Shown here: in pieces, positions 28,986-32,235 of the stretch | Position numbering within the stretch: position 1 is the stretch's first letter | How the letters are laid out: every line of letters begins with the position of its first letter | NCBI GenBank assembly: GCA_934436245.1 | Contig: CAKSAM010000030.1 | Location: forward strand, 1 to 32,235 | DNA: 32,235 nucleotides | Direction: 5' to 3' | DNA from: an uncultured Acetatifactor sp. | Lineage (GTDB): Bacteria; Bacillota; Clostridia; Lachnospirales; Lachnospiraceae | Translations under genes and position numbers: made by a program | Notes under the pieces: model-generated | What the model saw: the letters and a program-made list of their open reading frames with translations, nothing else | The model's database searches: none | What the model was told of the DNA's origin: nothing

Positions 28986-30815
28986 ATGAATCAGAGTGCC
29001 GCAAAAAAAACAAGCAAGATGGTGATTGTTCTGAACAAGATCAAGACGTACTTCTCCAAGCCACAAAATATCATTCTGCTTCTGTTTGGTATTGTACTTA
29101 CCTTTACCACAGTGGCACCGATCGTGGCTATCGTTGAGGATACTTTCAAGATTCATCCGGGAACCATCGATGCACATCTTACCGGAAAAGCAAGCGGGTA
29201 TTCCGCTGCCAACTATGTGGATCTGTTCACCAGTAAGCTGGCGAGAACGAATCTGTGGACACCGCTGTTAAATACTGTTCTTCTGGCAGTTTTCACCTGC
29301 CTGATCTCTATTTTATTCGGTGGTTTGTTCGCATTCTTAATTACGAGAACCAATTTAAAATGTAAAAAATACTTAAGCTCCATCTTTATTTTTCCCTACA
29401 TCATGCCCCAGTGGACACTGGCAGTGGTATGGCAGAATGTATTCAACAGTAATGCAGTCACCGGAACCTCCAACGGACTGCTGGCATCTCTTTTTAATAT
29501 TACGATGCCAAAATGGTGGTGCCTGGGGCTGTTCCCCAGTGCAGTAGTATTGGGACTGCATTATGCCCCCTTTGCCTACATACTGATCGGCGGCATCTTC
29601 CGCAACATGGATGCCAACCTGGAGGAAGCAGCGACGATCCTGGATACACCGAAGTGGAAGACCATGTTCCGAATTACCTTACCTATGGTAAAGCCGGCGA
29701 TTCTTTCCACGATCTTGCTGGTATTCGGAAGTGCCATGGGAAGTTATCCCGTACCACATTACTTAGGACTGACGACACTGTCCACCAAGTACATCTCCAT
29801 GAACTCCAAGTATACCGGGGAAGCCAGTATTCTTGCCATTATCATGATGATCTTCGGTGTGGCGATCCTGTTAATGAACCAGATGAGCTTAAAGAGCCGT
29901 AAAAATTATACGACGGTTACCGGTAAATCCGGACAGATCTCCAAGATCAACTTAGGAAAGGTTGGAAAATACCTGATCGCGGTCATCCTGATCGTTATCA
30001 CCTTCTTCACCAGTATTTTCCCGATCCTGTCCTTCGCACTGGAGACCTTCCTTCCGAATCCGGGAGATTACAGTTTCCTGTACACCATGGATTCCAGCGC
30101 TCTGACCACTAAGTGGTGGCTGACGGATAACAACGGAGCTGGTGCTCTGTACGGACAGCCCGGTATCCTTCACAATCCGCTGATCTGGAGAGCATTCAAG
30201 GGAACCATGTTAGTCGCTGTCTGCTGTGCCCTGATCGCAGGTACGATCGGCACCCTGATTGGTTATGCGGTATCCAAGAACCGGAGAAGCAAGTGGGCGA
30301 ATTACGTCAATGGTGTGGCATTCCTGCCGTACCTGATGCCGTCTCTGGCAGTGGGCGCAGCGTTCTTCATCCTGTTCTCCAATGACAAGATCAACCTGTT
30401 CAACACCTACACGCTGTTGATCATCGCAGGTGTGATCAAGTACATTCCCTTCGCCAGCAGAAGTGCACTGAACTCCATGCTGCAGCTGTCGGGAGAGATC
30501 GAGGAAGCGGCCATCATCCAGGATATTCCCTGGTACAAGCGGATGCTGCGGATCATCATTCCGATCCAGAAGTCTTCCATTATCAACGGATATATGCTTC
30601 CGTTCATGACCTGTCTGCGAGAGCTGTCCCTGTTCTTACTGTTATGTACGCAGGGCTTTATCCTCTCCACGACACTGGATTATTTCGATGAGATGGGACT
30701 GTATGCATTCTCCAGTGCCATCAACCTGATCCTGATCGTAACGATCCTGATCTTTAACACATTGGTAAATAAACTGACCGGGTCCAGCCTGGACGAAGGT
30801 ATCGGAGGTAAATAA
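28986..30815 (+). CDS. ABC transporter permease with two fused membrane domains (Fe3+/thiamine type)
   Basis: This 609-aa permease carries two fused binding-protein-dependent transport domains with about 12 TM helices, as in FbpB/ThiP-type permeases. Each half has an EAA-like coupling loop: EEAATILDTPKWKTMFRITLP (first half, about 210-230) and EEAAIIQDIPWYKRMLRIIIP (second half, about 510-530); in both the usual glycine is Asp. The ribosome binding site GAGAGG lies 6 nt upstream of ATG 28986. The ATPase gene follows after 2 bp, so the two are tightly coupled. The class moves iron, thiamine, polyamines or phosphorylated organics; the substrate here is not identifiable. Confidence 0.93.
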   Translation: MNQSAAKKTSKMVIVLNKIKTYFSKPQNIILLLFGIVLTFTTVAPIVAIVEDTFKIHPGTIDAHLTGKASGYSAANYVDLFTSKLARTNLWTPLLNTVLLAVFTCLISILFGGLFAFLITRTNLKCKKYLSSIFIFPYIMPQWTLAVVWQNVFNSNAVTGTSNGLLASLFNITMPKWWCLGLFPSAVVLGLHYAPFAYILIGGIFRNMDANLEEAATILDTPKWKTMFRITLPMVKPAILSTILLVFGSAMGSYPVPHYLGLTTLSTKYISMNSKYTGEASILAIIMMIFGVAILLMNQMSLKSRKNYTTVTGKSGQISKINLGKVGKYLIAVILIVITFFTSIFPILSFALETFLPNPGDYSFLYTMDSSALTTKWWLTDNNGAGALYGQPGILHNPLIWRAFKGTMLVAVCCALIAGTIGTLIGYAVSKNRRSKWANYVNGVAFLPYLMPSLAVGAAFFILFSNDKINLFNTYTLLIIAGVIKYIPFASRSALNSMLQLSGEIEEAAIIQDIPWYKRMLRIIIPIQKSSIINGYMLPFMTCLRELSLFLLLCTQGFILSTTLDYFDEMGLYAFSSAINLILIVTILIFNTLVNKLTGSSLDEGIGGK

Positions 30816-30817
30816 CT

Positions 30818-32235
30818 ATGCCGGAAATTAAATTAACACATGTTACAAAACGTTGGGGGAAATTCTATGCGGTAGATGATCTGAGTCTGGATATGGAGGA
30901 CAATTCCTTTATCACTCTGCTTGGTCCCTCCGGTTGCGGTAAGACCACTACCTTACGTATGATCGCCGGTCTGGAGACCCCTACCAGCGGGCAGATCAAG
31001 ATCGGAGACCGGGTGGTATTCGACAGTGAAGCGGGAATCAATGTTCCCGCAAATAAGAGAAAAGTCGGATTCCTGTTTCAAAACTACGCACTGTGGCCGA
31101 ACATGACGGTATACCAGAACATCTCCTTCGGACTGGGCAATATCAAGGAAGAACTTCCCGTGATCGATGAGGATGCCAAAGCTTTAAAAAGTATGATCAA
31201 GGCATTGGAGAATCCGGGAGAGCTGGTAAAACTCATTGAGGAATGTAGGGATAAAAAGGGGAAATTAGACCTGGATATGGTCTACCTGAAGTTGATCGAT
31301 AATTACACCATTTCTATCTATACTGCAAAGGAGCTGTATAATTACAAACTCCACGAGGCAGCAGACAAAGAAAGTGCATCAAAACAAAAGAAGCAGGAAC
31401 TGACTGCCAAGCTGGACAGCATCCTGGCAGGTCATAAGGAAAAAGGGGAAGAGCTTAACGAGAAATTCGAAGTCGTATCCGGGGGCAGGGTAGTAACCAA
31501 GGTCAGAAAATATTCCAAGGAAGAGATAGACCTGGCAGTACGCAGAGTATCCCGTATCGTTAAGATCGGAATGTTCATGAACCGTTATCCCGCAGAACTG
31601 TCCGGTGGACAACAGCAGAGAGTTGCCATTGCCAGAACACTGGCACCGGAACCCCAGGTATTGTTCATGGATGAGCCGCTGTCTAACCTGGATGCGAAAC
31701 TCCGTCTGGAAATGAGATATGAACTGCAGCGTCTGCATGTAGAGACCGGAAGCACCTTCGTATATGTTACCCATGACCAGATGGAAGCTATGACACTGGC
31801 AACGAAGATCTGCCTGATCAACAACGGTGTATTGCAGCAGTATGAAGCACCGTTGACTGTGTACAGCAGACCCAACAACCTGTTTGTGGCTGATTTCGTA
31901 GGAAATCCTTCCATTAATTTTATCGAAGCCAAGGGTGTGCAGAATGATAACGGCAGCCTGGATGTGACGATCTTAGACGGCAAAAAGGCAAAGTTTGTTC
32001 CGAAAGAACATCTGGATCTGCAAAGATGGTTTGCAGAGAGAGATAAGAACGAAGCCGATGAAGCCGCCCGTCACAAAGAACAGATGATGGATAAGAAGGC
32101 AGTGGAGAAATCCAACAAGGATGAAGTATTCCAGTATCATATCGCCAGAGTGAATGAGGATGATTATGCACTGCAGGAAGCTCCCGTGATCACCAACGAG
32201 GATTTTGTCATCGGTGTACGTCCCGAAGCCCTGCA
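30818..32235 (+). CDS. ABC transporter ATPase (PotA/FbpC-like) with large insertion, cut by window end
   Basis: The 472 codons present start at ATG 30818 (GGAGGT inside the permease's last codons) and run off the window. Canonical motifs are Walker A GPSGCGKT (36-43), Q-loop Q88, signature LSGGQ (261-265), Walker B D285-E286 with SNLD, and H-loop H319. The C-terminal TOBE-like region begins after about 345. In typical family members the signature lies about 50 residues after the Q-loop; here it is 173 residues away, leaving about 120 extra residues (roughly 109-233). They are mostly charged and helical. A second charged insertion (about 400-435, DKNEADEAARHKEQ and following) lies in the TOBE region. 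The reading frame is intact, so these are real insertions, not a frameshift. Confidence 0.93.
   Translation, partial: MPEIKLTHVTKRWGKFYAVDDLSLDMEDNSFITLLGPSGCGKTTTLRMIAGLETPTSGQIKIGDRVVFDSEAGINVPANKRKVGFLFQNYALWPNMTVYQNISFGLGNIKEELPVIDEDAKALKSMIKALENPGELVKLIEECRDKKGKLDLDMVYLKLIDNYTISIYTAKELYNYKLHEAADKESASKQKKQELTAKLDSILAGHKEKGEELNEKFEVVSGGRVVTKVRKYSKEEIDLAVRRVSRIVKIGMFMNRYPAELSGGQQQRVAIARTLAPEPQVLFMDEPLSNLDAKLRLEMRYELQRLHVETGSTFVYVTHDQMEAMTLATKICLINNGVLQQYEAPLTVYSRPNNLFVADFVGNPSINFIEAKGVQNDNGSLDVTILDGKKAKFVPKEHLDLQRWFAERDKNEADEAARHKEQMMDKKAVEKSNKDEVFQYHIARVNEDDYALQEAPVITNEDFVIGVRPEAL

Noticed and set aside
28865..29137. 90-codon + strand open frame across the permease start
   Set aside because: It overlaps the permease gene in another frame and covers the hairpin region; no suitable ribosome binding site.
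1..32235. CRISPR arrays, insertion sequences, rRNA genes
   Set aside because: No regularly spaced direct repeats, transposase-like proteins or rRNA-like sequence were seen on reading the window.

Overview
The window comes from a low-to-moderate GC, Gram-positive gut-type Clostridia, most likely a Lachnospiraceae member. This is inferred from strong AGGAG-type ribosome binding sites, sigma-A-like promoters, lipobox lipoproteins, LytTR and YesN-type regulators, and a type VII secretion (T7SSb/Ess-like) locus with Firmicutes-style EssC. No computation could be run; all calls are read from the sequence. Apart from one tRNA everything is on the + strand, and no stretch longer than 300 bases lacks a gene.

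Region 1 (1-260): a tRNA-Val(TAC), its terminator, and a sigma-A-like promoter whose -35 box lies at the edge of an inverted repeat.

Region 2 (261-22930): one long T7SS locus closed by a strong terminator. In order it encodes a zinc-ribbon membrane protein, a TPR/VWA membrane protein, a Ser/Thr kinase-TM-TPR protein, a 45-aa membrane peptide, an FHA-EssC ATPase, a LytTR regulator with a degenerate receiver, an unknown protein, an EsaB/YukD ubiquitin-like protein, a small helical protein, and five WXG100 proteins. Next comes a module of DUF4176 protein, candidate secreted pore-type effector, two-TM candidate immunity protein and a second DUF4176 paralogue. It is followed by a secreted VWA-TM-FHA protein and a PP2C phosphatase. 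A new promoter then leads to a double zinc-ribbon/Pro-rich membrane protein, a membrane-anchored metallophosphoesterase and a secreted beta-propeller-like protein. Kinase, phosphatase and two FHA proteins form a plausible phospho-signalling circuit around the secretion motor. Recognisable EsaA, EssA and EssB are absent; the kinase-TM-TPR protein and the 45-aa peptide are the best positional stand-ins.

Region 3 (22945-32235): a sensing and transport locus under its own good promoter. It holds a two-TM protein, a lipoprotein solute-binding protein, a YesM-type histidine kinase and a YesN/AraC-type response regulator. A palindrome and promoter follow, then a second solute-binding lipoprotein, a highly structured intergenic RNA-like segment, a fused two-domain ABC permease of the Fe3+/thiamine/polyamine type, and an ABC ATPase cut by the window edge. 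The ATPase carries an unusual insertion of about 120 residues before its signature motif. The likely logic is that the first binding protein feeds the two-component system, which controls the transporter.

The most interesting points are the candidate effector-immunity cassette bracketed by DUF4176 paralogues, the kinase/phosphatase/FHA-decorated T7SS lacking classical EssA/EssB/EsaA, the multi-hairpin intergenic element at 28756-28931, and the ATPase insertion.
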